DNA of 20,266 nt from a virus, in IMG/VR virus record IMGVR_UViG_3300005935_005922, positions 1-20,266 of that record; one strand, 5' to 3'. The position numbers were made by a program, and so were the translations under genes. The notes below the pieces were generated by a model. It did not search any database, was not told the DNA's origin, and saw only the letters and a list, made by a program, of their open reading frames with translations. This document shows, in pieces, positions 1 to 7,279 of this stretch (position 1 is its first letter; each line of letters starts with the position of its first letter).

Positions 1-896
1 GCATCAAATTGATGATTTCCATCTATAAAGACAAGATCTAAACTTTTATCTTCATACATTGTAGATGCTTCAACTGAAGTCATTCCTTTAACTTTCTCAA
101 GTTTTCCCTCTAATTTTTTCTCTTTTGGTTGTTTGCTAGTAGAAATATCGACAAAAACATATTTATCCAAATTACAATGTTCAAGTAAATATTTTGTAGT
201 TTTACCATTATCAATTCCTATTTCTGCTATAGTCTTAAACTTATTTCTAGTAATCAAGGTTTTTAAAGTTTCCCACCTTGATGCACATCTCGTTTTAACT
301 TCAAATTTTCTAGCAACATCCTCGTAATCAAGATCTTCTATTTTTCTAGCTATACCCAAACCATAATTTGGATGTGTGCCAAGAGTTTCAAATCTTTTAT
401 CACTCTTTAATTTCAACCAAGCACCAGCATTCCCCATATCAACAATATCATGAATAAATACATAACCCCAACCACAACCATTTAATTTTGGATAAATTAA
501 TTCAATTTCATGTAAAACTGCTTCTGTTGTATGCTCGCCATCTAAAAAAGCAAAATCAATCCTATCCATAAAATCAATCTTTTTAATTTTCTTTGTATCA
601 GCACAAATAATCTTATGGGGGAGATTTGCTTTAGTTAATTCCTCATCTGCTTTTTTACAAGAATTAGGATCATTGTCAACTCCATAATACATTCCTCCAC
701 TCATCTTAGCAGCATAGGCAAAATAATAAGTTGAATAACCTCTTTCGATTCCCACCTCTAAAATATTCTTGAAATCATGTGCTCTTACAAAAGTATACAT
801 TAGAGGAGGATAATATGGTAAAGTTGAGTTAGCTTCATCCATAAAATGATTACTAAAACCCGATAATAGTTTGTCTTTTTTCCATGCTTCAATCAT
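1..896 (-). CDS. Tandem double class I SAM methyltransferase, partial
   Basis: This frame stays open from an ATG at 896 to the left edge, so the C-terminus is missing (298 complete codons visible). It contains two consecutive class I methyltransferase units of the Methyltransf_24 type. Unit one has motif I ILEVGIERGYST and an acidic FLDGEHTTEA strand; unit two repeats the pattern with IAEIGIDNGKTT and FIDGNHQ. Such domains methylate small molecules or sugars using S-adenosylmethionine, so a role in capping or tailoring the glycan made by the neighbouring genes is plausible, but the substrate cannot be told. It lies 23 nt downstream of the cytidylyltransferase-LicD gene and is probably co-transcribed with it. 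The family call is firm; the function is inferred from context only. Confidence 0.8.
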   Translation of the reverse strand, partial: MIEAWKKDKLLSGFSNHFMDEANSTLPYYPPLMYTFVRAHDFKNILEVGIERGYSTYYFAYAAKMSGGMYYGVDNDPNSCKKADEELTKANLPHKIICADTKKIKKIDFMDRIDFAFLDGEHTTEAVLHEIELIYPKLNGCGWGYVFIHDIVDMGNAGAWLKLKSDKRFETLGTHPNYGLGIARKIEDLDYEDVARKFEVKTRCASRWETLKTLITRNKFKTIAEIGIDNGKTTKYLLEHCNLDKYVFVDISTSKQPKEKKLEGKLEKVKGMTSVEASTMYEDKSLDLVFIDGNHQFD

Positions 897-919
897 AATT
901 TTAAAATTTACTTAATTAA

Positions 920-2008
920 TTATTTATTTTTTGAACTAGAACTTGATAGACTAAATGAAGAACTAGAACTACTAGAATTTGAATTCGAACTTGAAGATTT
1001 AGAATCTAAACATCGACTACAAATTTCTCTAAGAGGATCAAAGTCCTTAGTCCAAAGTCTTGGACGTTTATATCCCCAGACCTGTGCACCAGATGGAATC
1101 CCCCAATTATGATACCACAAATCTAGCAATTCCTTGTAATGATTTGGAATTGAAAATTTCTTTCCCCAAAGTTCAATTTCTTGCAAAGGTTCAAAAAACT
1201 TTGCATCGTTTTCCCAGATACAATATTCTCTTATGCTAGATCCTTCAACTTTTCTAGTCGTATACCACATAGTTCGCTTATCTTTTATTTTGAAAAGAAA
1301 AATAAGTTCAGTCTTCACATTTCTATGTAGTAAAAACCAAATTGGTCTTCTTATGGTTTCACAGGGAAATTGAAAAGATTCACCACTACCAACTAAGAAC
1401 CCAGCCTTTTTAAAAGCATCATATATTTCAATACTTCTATGGATATCTTCTCCATACAATCCAAGATCAATATCATGATCGGTCAATATAATATTTTTCT
1501 CTCTAATGCCACCTAACAATGTTCCACACATTAGAAAAAACTTGATTCCTAATTTATCAAAAACTTCTTTTATTTCAAGCAAATCTAATTTTGCTTTTTC
1601 CCTAAAATTCATTTTAACACTTTGTTCAGTCATATGTTTAAAAGCTATTTCTTTAATTTTTGTACTACTTTGTTCCTCGCAATAAATAATATCTAATTTT
1701 TTGCAATTAGCCCTTTTAATTGCATCAAGTTCTCTTGGTTCAAAACCATCACCAGAAGCCACAAAATCAGGTTTAAATTTTTCAAGATTTTCAAAACAAT
1801 CTACACCATTTTGTTTGACTACCATTTTGACTTCTGGTATAGCCTCCAACATTTCCTTTCGTTGTTCATATGGAATTACTGTTTTTTTATAAGTAGGAAC
1901 ATCCAATAAACCAATTATCACTTCGCCAACTTCAGCACATTGCCTTATTGCTCTTAAGTGACCGATGTGAAATAAATCTCCTGTAAATGGTAAATATACT
2001 ACTGACAT
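920..2008 (-). CDS. Bifunctional HEP-type cytidylyltransferase / LicD-family transferase with poly-Ser tail
   Basis: Residues 1-130 form an HxGH nucleotidyltransferase: HIGH at 14-17, and SSTKI at 114-118 matching the usual (S/T)ST-x-I motif. Residues 140-330 resemble LicD transferases, with CGTLLGG at 161-167 and DHDID at 177-181. Residues 336-362 are an almost pure serine tail interrupted by Asn, Phe, Leu and Lys. Known biology: the Fom1 cytidylyltransferase domain of fosfomycin synthesis activates 2-hydroxyethylphosphonate to its CMP ester, and LicD enzymes move phosphocholine-type groups from CDP donors onto glycans. Inference: this protein makes CMP-HEP and transfers it. It overlaps the upstream Fe-ADH stop by 10 nt. 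Other possible substrates are phosphoethanolamine or glycerol phosphate. The domain calls are strong; the substrate is moderately supported by the PepM/Ppd/Fe-ADH neighbours. Confidence 0.85.
   Translation of the reverse strand: MSVVYLPFTGDLFHIGHLRAIRQCAEVGEVIIGLLDVPTYKKTVIPYEQRKEMLEAIPEVKMVVKQNGVDCFENLEKFKPDFVASGDGFEPRELDAIKRANCKKLDIIYCEEQSSTKIKEIAFKHMTEQSVKMNFREKAKLDLLEIKEVFDKLGIKFFLMCGTLLGGIREKNIILTDHDIDLGLYGEDIHRSIEIYDAFKKAGFLVGSGESFQFPCETIRRPIWFLLHRNVKTELIFLFKIKDKRTMWYTTRKVEGSSIREYCIWENDAKFFEPLQEIELWGKKFSIPNHYKELLDLWYHNWGIPSGAQVWGYKRPRLWTKDFDPLREICSRCLDSKSSSSNSNSSSSSSSFSLSSSSSKNK
930..1011 (-). repeat. Serine-codon repeat (TCN/AGY alternation) at the 3' end of the LicD fusion gene
   Basis: On the minus strand the DNA is a degenerate hexamer repeat of the TCAAGT / TCTAGT kind, reading Ser-Ser. 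TCN and AGT codons are mixed, so the run is not a simple homopolymer. It encodes the C-terminal serine tail, is closely similar in layout to the repeat at 11763-11852, and looks prone to length variation. Confidence 0.75.
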
Positions 2009-2826
2009 AATAATTTACAAATATCTTTTTCTGTTAATTTTAATGGAATATTGCTTGCCCTGGAACTCTCAAATGCTTCTTCCACCACATCTTTATCAAT
2101 CCTTTTAAGAATTGGAACTATATCCACATTCAAATTCTTAATTAGATTCTCAACTTCTTTATAAGGAATCTGTTTAAAATTAAAGAGTTTCATAAAAATA
2201 GGCAAGGTTGACACGCAAGCAATTCCATGTGGAACCCCATAATTAATTGTTAAATAATAAGAAATTGCATGACAAATGGAAGTTCTTGTTATATTAATTG
2301 CCTTGCCAGAAAAATGAGCCGCTTCTAACATTTTCATTCGGAAAGTTTCATTTTTGGGATTTTTGTAAGAAAGCAATAAATATTCCATTGTTAATTCAAA
2401 TGATATTCTTGAAAATTCCTTACTTTCTTTTGTAGCATTTGGAGACCAATAAGATTCGATTGCCTGTGACAGTGCATCTAAACCACTCGAGGCAGTGACT
2501 TCAGATGGACAGGAAACAACTAATTTTGGATTCAATTCATATTCCTCTGGTATTAGCTTTTCATCTTCTAAGCTAATTTTCTTACCATCTTTTATAAAAA
2601 CTGCGAATTTGGTGGCTTCAGATCCTGTTCCAGCTGTAGTAGGGATAGCCTTGTGGGGTATTTTTAAATAAAAAGAAATATACTTTGCTGTATCAATTGA
2701 CGACCCACCACCAACTGAAACCACTTTGGTTGCCCCCTTGGCTTTTTTTAACATTCTTTCGGCGAATTTAATCGTTGGATTTGAGAGAACTTCCTTATAA
2801 TTTATATAGAAAATTTTACTTGGCAT
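1999..2826 (-). CDS. Iron-type alcohol dehydrogenase, probable phosphonoacetaldehyde reductase
   Basis: The Fe-ADH fold is shown by the nucleotide-binding GGGSSID at residues 39-45, TTAGTGSE at 63-70 and metal-site positions D117, H186 and H200. The usual second ligand (His in DxxxH) is Gln121, in the context DALSQAIESYWS, which I recall as typical of phosphonate-cluster Fe-ADHs. Those enzymes reduce phosphonoacetaldehyde to 2-hydroxyethylphosphonate with NAD(P)H. At 275 residues it is about 100 shorter than most Fe-ADHs; the first Rossmann strands are largely missing, and a TAG eight codons upstream rules out an earlier start. It lies just after the terminator that closes the PepM/Ppd operon and has its own -10 element. 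Group III Fe-ADH membership is secure; substrate assignment rests on the neighbours. Confidence 0.85.
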   Translation of the reverse strand: MPSKIFYINYKEVLSNPTIKFAERMLKKAKGATKVVSVGGGSSIDTAKYISFYLKIPHKAIPTTAGTGSEATKFAVFIKDGKKISLEDEKLIPEEYELNPKLVVSCPSEVTASSGLDALSQAIESYWSPNATKESKEFSRISFELTMEYLLLSYKNPKNETFRMKMLEAAHFSGKAINITRTSICHAISYYLTINYGVPHGIACVSTLPIFMKLFNFKQIPYKEVENLIKNLNVDIVPILKRIDKDVVEEAFESSRASNIPLKLTEKDICKLLCQ

Positions 2827-2861
2827 AATTTTTGATTTATAATAGAACTAAATTTATTTAT

Positions 2862-2870
2862 ATTATATCA
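2862..2870 (-). promoter_or_regulatory. Extended -10 promoter element for the Fe-ADH unit
   Basis: The minus strand reads TGATATAAT, an exact TGn-TATAAT extended -10. No good -35 lies 17 nt upstream, where terminator sequence sits. It would start a transcript about 30 nt before the Fe-ADH start codon, restarting transcription after the terminator at 2878-2908. Confidence 0.5.
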
Positions 2871-2877
2871 CATTTTT

Positions 2878-2908
2878 CTAAAAAGCTCTAATTTTTAGGG
2901 CTTTTTAG
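2878..2908 (-). terminator. Rho-independent terminator of the sugar/phosphonate operon
   Basis: On the minus strand a 9-bp perfect stem CTAAAAAGC / GCTTTTTAG encloses an extra 4-bp CTAA/TTAG stem with an AAA loop. The five T residues after GC act as the U-tract. The TAA stop of the phosphonopyruvate decarboxylase beta chain lies inside the hairpin. The A-run/T-run symmetry means it could also work in the other direction. Confidence 0.7.
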
Positions 2909-3359
2909 TTTCTATATTTTTTCTAAAATCATCTGTTATTTGTTTACAAGTTTTATCTGGTCTTGGGGCTACATTTCCTCCTAGTTTTATATCTATTACT
3001 TTCATTGGCAACCAATATTTTATGGCTTCAAAACTAGTTGGTTGCTTACCTGTACTTTCTAGGCATTTATTATTCAAAACTACAATGTCCAAGTTTTTTG
3101 GTTTTTTGTCAAATATTGTTGCTATACTACCCAATTTCATCAATAAAGCACCATCACCTATTAAACATAAAACTTTCTTCTTAGTATTAAGAGCTAGTCC
3201 AAGCGATATAGATAACGAATGCCCCATAGAGCCCTGTAATATAAATACTCCTTTCTGTCGTTGTTTAAATACTTCCCTTCCTATTCTACCAAGGTCAGAA
3301 ATAATATAGGCATCTTTATGCTTATTTAATAAATCTGAAATTGCTTTTTCCCTTAACAT
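2895..3359 (-). CDS. Phosphonopyruvate decarboxylase, beta (TPP pyrophosphate-binding) chain
   Basis: This corresponds to the C-terminal half of single-chain phosphonopyruvate decarboxylases (Ppd/AepY) and to ComE-type beta subunits. It has GSMGHSLSISLGLAL, then the thiamine-diphosphate/Mg motif GDGALL...(N)N ending in VVLNN, followed by a QPTSF segment typical of the family. With the alpha chain it would decarboxylate phosphonopyruvate to phosphonoacetaldehyde, which pulls the unfavourable PEP mutase equilibrium forward. The ATG at 3359 is preferred; a TTG at 3371 is a possible longer start. The first codons overlap the alpha gene by 38 nt in another frame, which suggests translational coupling. 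The 3' end is embedded in a terminator. Confidence 0.85.
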   Translation of the reverse strand: MLREKAISDLLNKHKDAYIISDLGRIGREVFKQRQKGVFILQGSMGHSLSISLGLALNTKKKVLCLIGDGALLMKLGSIATIFDKKPKNLDIVVLNNKCLESTGKQPTSFEAIKYWLPMKVIDIKLGGNVAPRPDKTCKQITDDFRKNIETKKP

Positions 3360-3636
3360 ATTCTTGAACAAAATTACTTGCTTCTATGTGCCATTCTTCT
3401 TCTCTGCCGACCGATATTACCCAATTTACTGGTATTCCATAAGGGATTACTAAACTTGTTAAAGCATTCAAGGCATTCATAAATCCATCAGCTCCCATAA
3501 ACACTGTTCCAGTTTCTCCTGTAGCTAAATAGTACCCTACTACCATTCCAATGGCAGAACCCTCATCAGTGACTACAATATATTCTTTGCCACTTAACCA
3601 ATCAATTAATTTTGTTGTAGGTACACCTGCTATCAT
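3322..3636 (-). CDS. Phosphonopyruvate decarboxylase, alpha (TPP pyrimidine-binding) chain
   Basis: The 104 residues match the N-terminal half of Ppd: GVPTTKL at the start, then TDEGSAIGMVVGYYLATG, whose E25 is the conserved glutamate that activates the thiamine pyrimidine ring, then NALTSL and VGREEEWH. It starts in an ATGA overlap with the PEP mutase stop. It is unusually short: it begins right at the GVP turn and ends soon after the histidine segment, lacking the linker of single-chain enzymes and most of the length of ComD-type alpha subunits. It is either a naturally minimal two-chain enzyme or a trimmed, frameshifted ancestor. The family assignment is confident. Confidence 0.82.
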   Translation of the reverse strand: MIAGVPTTKLIDWLSGKEYIVVTDEGSAIGMVVGYYLATGETGTVFMGADGFMNALNALTSLVIPYGIPVNWVISVGREEEWHIEASNFVQEYVKGKSNFRFIK

Positions 3637-4391
3637 ATTAGTTTGAAAATATCTTCTATTGAAATTATTTCTCCCTTTCCTGCTAAATAATCCTGCATTC
3701 CCTTTATAGAAGCTCTCATTAAATGATTAGCATAAATTACATACTCAAAGGGATGTTTTTTTGGTAATCGATAAGTACTTGGTATCGCTACTAATGGAAT
3801 ATCTTTATATTTCTTTCTAAATTCCTTGGCAAACTCCATAACTTCTGAGCAATCTACTTGTTGTTTGGAATGTATCATTATTCCATCAGCTCCAGCTTTT
3901 ACATAAGCATCAGCTCTTATCAATGCTTCATATATTGAATGTTTAGCTATTAAAGACTCTACCCTAGCTATAATCATTATTCCTGATTTACTTGCCTCCT
4001 TAATCTTTTCACAGAATTTATCTACATCTTCTAAATTATGTTTGCCGTTTTTTAATAAGCTGTTTTGTTTTGGGAACGCTTTGTCTTCTATGATTAAAGC
4101 ATCAGCACCAGCATCAGCAAACCATTTAGCGTGATATCCGATATGTCCTCCACCAGTATCACAATCAACAAATATCAGTTTATCAGAAACCCTGCGAATT
4201 TCCCTGACTAAATCTACTCTTTCACTTAAAGATATTAACTCTGTGTCTGGTAATCCCTTTAAAGCTGAATGACATAAAGACGATACCCAGATACCATCAT
4301 AATCACTATTCTCTACCAATTTTGCTGATAATCCTGAATGGGCTTCTAGGATCCTAAGATAACTCTTCTTTTTAATTTTTTCAGATTTCAT
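3633..4391 (-). CDS. pepM: Phosphoenolpyruvate mutase
   Basis: It catalyses the rearrangement of PEP to phosphonopyruvate, the C-P bond-forming entry step of nearly all phosphonate biosynthesis. The diagnostic signature EDKxxxxxNS is complete (EDKAFPKQNS, residues 102-111) and separates PEP mutase from isocitrate-lyase-family lyases. Also seen are EAHSGLSAKLVE at 16-27, the metal-binding DCDTGGG at 76-82, ARVESLI at 142-148 and IPSTY near 203-207. At 252 residues it is somewhat shorter than typical, trimmed at the C-terminus. It sits between a UGD/WecC-like dehydrogenase (ATGA overlap at 4388-4391) and the Ppd alpha chain (ATGA overlap at 3633-3636), so PepM and Ppd are translationally coupled. 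This is one of the most secure calls in the window. Confidence 0.95.
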   Translation of the reverse strand: MKSEKIKKKSYLRILEAHSGLSAKLVENSDYDGIWVSSLCHSALKGLPDTELISLSERVDLVREIRRVSDKLIFVDCDTGGGHIGYHAKWFADAGADALIIEDKAFPKQNSLLKNGKHNLEDVDKFCEKIKEASKSGIMIIARVESLIAKHSIYEALIRADAYVKAGADGIMIHSKQQVDCSEVMEFAKEFRKKYKDIPLVAIPSTYRLPKKHPFEYVIYANHLMRASIKGMQDYLAGKGEIISIEDIFKLI

Positions 4392-5197
4392 AATCTTTTG
4401 AATCTCGCATTAGAACTTAATACTTCTTTAATTAATTCGGCATCATAACCAGCTATTTCGGCAAATTTAACTAAAGCCTTGGTGTCTTTTGGAAGACATT
4501 TTCCACCAAACCCAGGATTATTTTTGAAAACAAGAGTATGAGATTTTTCTACCTTTGGATCTAATGCCCAAGCCTCCCTTACCTCTCCATAATCAATTTC
4601 TAAAGCATCACAAATATTTTTCATTTCATTTGCCCAAGCAACTTTCATTGATCCCCAACAATTGCTAACATATTTTACCATTTCACTACTTTTGGCATCC
4701 ATAAATTTATAAGTTTTAAATGGTCCAAAAATAGGAAGAAGTAAATCATAAACATAATTTCTATCTTTAGAAGCACCTCCTAGAATTATAAACGGAGTTT
4801 TCAGAGCATCTCTATGGAACTCATAAGGACTCCAATATTTATTTTCACCTATAAACTCTGGACTAAATACTATTCTTTTATGATATTTTTTAATTAACAT
4901 ATCTATAGTTCCAGGAGGGACTGTAGATTTAATTATAATTACTGGAACATCTAACCAAGAAATAACCTCTTCTACTATTGAAATATCACAAGAACCATCT
5001 TCTTTTGAAAGTGTAGGTACACAAACAACTGCAAGATCGCAACGATTAATTTCTTCTTTAGAATTGGAATCAAAAGAGATATCATAGCGAAAGACTGAAT
5101 AAAGATCATTAGAACTCCAAAAAAGAACTTGAGCTTTGCCAACATAACCCTCTGAACCTATAACTCCTATTTTTTTTATTTTATTTAGATTCTTCAT
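4388..5197 (-). CDS. UDP-glucose/UDP-ManNAc 6-dehydrogenase-like protein lacking the C-terminal domain
   Basis: This belongs to the UGD/WecC family, which oxidises a nucleotide sugar twice at C6 to a uronic acid. It has an N-terminal Rossmann motif GVIGSEGYVG (11-20), KSTVPPGT, the SPEFIGEN segment, the conserved Lys about residue 185 in the central helix, and the catalytic cysteine about residue 234 in GFGGKCLPKD. The protein ends about 35 residues later, so the usual C-terminal nucleotide-sugar-binding domain of roughly 100 residues is absent. The start was set at the ATG at 5197 rather than further upstream because GxGxxG then falls at the usual position. It overlaps the GT9 gene by 17 nt. 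With WecB two genes upstream, UDP-ManNAc to UDP-ManNAcA is possible. Whether the trimmed enzyme is active is unknown. Confidence 0.82.
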   Translation of the reverse strand: MKNLNKIKKIGVIGSEGYVGKAQVLFWSSNDLYSVFRYDISFDSNSKEEINRCDLAVVCVPTLSKEDGSCDISIVEEVISWLDVPVIIIKSTVPPGTIDMLIKKYHKRIVFSPEFIGENKYWSPYEFHRDALKTPFIILGGASKDRNYVYDLLLPIFGPFKTYKFMDAKSSEMVKYVSNCWGSMKVAWANEMKNICDALEIDYGEVREAWALDPKVEKSHTLVFKNNPGFGGKCLPKDTKALVKFAEIAGYDAELIKEVLSSNARFKRL

Positions 5198-6197
5198 GTT
5201 TTTTATCAGTAAGTAATTTAATTTTCCCACCATCATAATAAGAAATCATTGCATCTGCAATATGAGAAGGCTTAATTGTCTCAAAACATCGTGGGACTTC
5301 TTCGCCATTTATTTCAACAAGATTAGGACATTTACCCTTTTCACCACCCAACCAACATCCGTCAAATTCCGCATGGGGACAACTTCCAACATTTGTCAAA
5401 AAACGAATCCAATTATACGACTGCCACCTTGGACCTTCTTTGCCTCCAGCAACACAAACCGCAGGTTGTCCAAATGCTGCTGATGCTACAAACTGTAGTG
5501 ATATAGGTCCAACTGTCCCATCTGCATGGTAAATTAATCTAATCAACTGACGTAAATCAGTTTTACCAATTAAATTTAGAACTCCTTTTAATTGAGGATG
5601 AATATGGTCCTTGTGACCAATTTGAACTATTTTCACTTTTCCCTTAAATCGCTCATTAAACAAATCAACTACTTCTTGCCATCTATGATATTGTTTAAGT
5701 GCATTATCTTGCTTGCGACCAGCATTCAAAACCCAAAATTGGCAATCATCATTAAATTCGCAATGAACCTGATTCCACCATCCCTTTTCTTCATCCGAAA
5801 TCCACAATTCAGGCCTTATCCCTGTTTTCTTAATAGGTACTCCAAGCTTCTTTTCCATATCATGTCTCCAAGCATCAGAAAAATGCAATCCATTCCAACC
5901 AGAAACATGGATTTCTGGGTAATCAATATTAAAAACTTCTACCTCTGGATCATTTTTATCCAACTGAGTTATATGGGGAGAATTTTCAAAAACTTCCATC
6001 GCTGGACATTCTATTGCTATCTCATAATTCGGATAACTCATAGCCAAATCACCAACTGCTCTTGTCCAAACAACTAAATCTCCAGGCGATTGACCATTTC
6101 TTAAAATCAATTTTCTCTTCCTATTTATAATCTCAGGATGGGCTTTAGCCCAATCATCCCAAGAAGTTTTGTAATCTATATAATTAACAGGACTCAT
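5181..6197 (-). CDS. GT9-type (ADP-heptose:LPS heptosyltransferase-like) glycosyltransferase
   Basis: The layout is that of GT-B fold family 9: an N-terminal SPGDLVVWTRAVGDL, a central linker with PELWIS, then a C-terminal half with NAGRKQDN...YHRWQEVVDLF, IVQIGHKDHIHP, LIGKTDLRQLIRLI and the conserved acceptor/nucleotide segment GPISLQFVASAAFGQPAVCV. GT9 enzymes transfer L-glycero-D-manno-heptose from ADP-heptose, which fits the HldE and HldD-like genes of this operon. A Cys-rich stretch follows near the C-terminus (CPHAEFDGCW, GKCPNL, RCFET). The start at 6197 is in an ATGA overlap with the WecB stop. No signal peptide or membrane segment is seen, so it would be cytoplasmic. The acceptor is unknown. 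Confidence 0.8.
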   Translation of the reverse strand: MSPVNYIDYKTSWDDWAKAHPEIINRKRKLILRNGQSPGDLVVWTRAVGDLAMSYPNYEIAIECPAMEVFENSPHITQLDKNDPEVEVFNIDYPEIHVSGWNGLHFSDAWRHDMEKKLGVPIKKTGIRPELWISDEEKGWWNQVHCEFNDDCQFWVLNAGRKQDNALKQYHRWQEVVDLFNERFKGKVKIVQIGHKDHIHPQLKGVLNLIGKTDLRQLIRLIYHADGTVGPISLQFVASAAFGQPAVCVAGGKEGPRWQSYNWIRFLTNVGSCPHAEFDGCWLGGEKGKCPNLVEINGEEVPRCFETIKPSHIADAMISYYDGGKIKLLTDKKHEESK

Positions 6198-7279
6198 TGT
6201 TTTTTTCTTAAAATTTTCACAATTCTTTTGGCAGTCTTGCCATCCCATAACTCAGGAACTCGACCCTTCTTATATTTTCCCTTTAAAATTTTATTGATCT
6301 CCTTTAATGTTTTTTCCTTATTATCACAAAGAACATTCGTTCCCTGAGTAATAGTAATTGGTCGTTCAGTATTTTTCCGTAATGTTAAACATGGAATCCC
6401 CAAAAATGTAGTTTCTTCTTGAATACCTCCACTATCTGTCAAAACAATCTTAGCTTGAGAAATTAAAGCTAAAAAATCAAAATAACCAAGAGGCTTAATA
6501 ATTCCCAAATCTTTGATTCCACAATCTTCTAATTCAAGAATTTTTTGAGTCCGAGGATGAATTGGAAAAATTATCTTTATTTTACTTTCGATTTCTGTAA
6601 AAAGATTCAAAAAATATCCCAAATTCTTTAAATTATCAACATTCACAGGACGATGCAAAGTCAAAACAGCATAATTCTTTTTTCTTAAATCTAATTTTTT
6701 AAGAATCCTTGATTTTCGAATTCCAAGTTTCAAACTTTTCAAAGAATCAATTGCTGTATTGCCTACTAAATGAATTTTTTCTTTTGAAATTCCTTCTTCT
6801 AAAAGATTTTTGACCCCACTCGGCTCAGTAACAAACAATAAATCAGAGATATGATCGGTAAGTCGTCTATTTATCTCTTCGGGCATCGATGTATCAAAAC
6901 TCCTCAATCCTGCCTCAATATGAACCACAGGAATATGTAATTTAGCAGCAACTAAAGCTCCAGCTAAAGTTGTATTAGAATCACCTACTACAACAACAAA
7001 ATTCGGTTTTCCTTTTAAAAGAACTGGCTCCAATCTTTTCATTATTTCTGCTGTTTGGAAAGCATGTGAACCACTACCAACTTTTAAATCATAATTGGGT
7101 TTAGGAATGTTCAACTCTCGAAAAAAAACTTTAGACATCTCATAATCATAATGCTGACCTGTATTAACTAACATCGTTTTTATTTGATGATGCTTTTTCG
7201 CCTCTTTCACGAAAGAAGCAATTTTTATAATGTCAGGCCTTATTCCTGCTACACAAAAAATTCTTAGTTTATAATCCAT
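6194..7279 (-). CDS. wecB: UDP-N-acetylglucosamine 2-epimerase (non-hydrolysing)
   Basis: A full-length (361 aa) WecB/MnaA-type enzyme interconverting UDP-GlcNAc and UDP-ManNAc. Characteristic segments: AGIRPDIIKIA near the N-terminus, NTGQHYDYEMS, VVGDSNTTLAGALVA, HIEAGLRSFDTSMPEEINRR (the substrate-binding core), LVGNTAIDSL, TLHRPVNVDN, HPRTQK and TDSGGIQEET. It overlaps the SWIM gene by 11 nt upstream and the GT9 gene by 4 nt (ATGA) downstream. The product could feed the UGD/WecC-like dehydrogenase to give UDP-ManNAcA, an acidic sugar. No key motif is missing. Confidence 0.92.
   Translation of the reverse strand: MDYKLRIFCVAGIRPDIIKIASFVKEAKKHHQIKTMLVNTGQHYDYEMSKVFFRELNIPKPNYDLKVGSGSHAFQTAEIMKRLEPVLLKGKPNFVVVVGDSNTTLAGALVAAKLHIPVVHIEAGLRSFDTSMPEEINRRLTDHISDLLFVTEPSGVKNLLEEGISKEKIHLVGNTAIDSLKSLKLGIRKSRILKKLDLRKKNYAVLTLHRPVNVDNLKNLGYFLNLFTEIESKIKIIFPIHPRTQKILELEDCGIKDLGIIKPLGYFDFLALISQAKIVLTDSGGIQEETTFLGIPCLTLRKNTERPITITQGTNVLCDNKEKTLKEINKILKGKYKKGRVPELWDGKTAKRIVKILRKKQ

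Noticed and set aside
3633-3636. Recoding of TGA as glycine or tryptophan, as in some small-genome bacteria
   Set aside because: TGA forms the stop in several clean ATGA overlaps and no gene needs TGA to be read through.
5592-6077. A 161-codon open frame on the plus strand
   Set aside because: It lies antisense within the GT9 gene, has no recognisable domain, and is typical of the opposite-strand shadow of an AT-rich gene.
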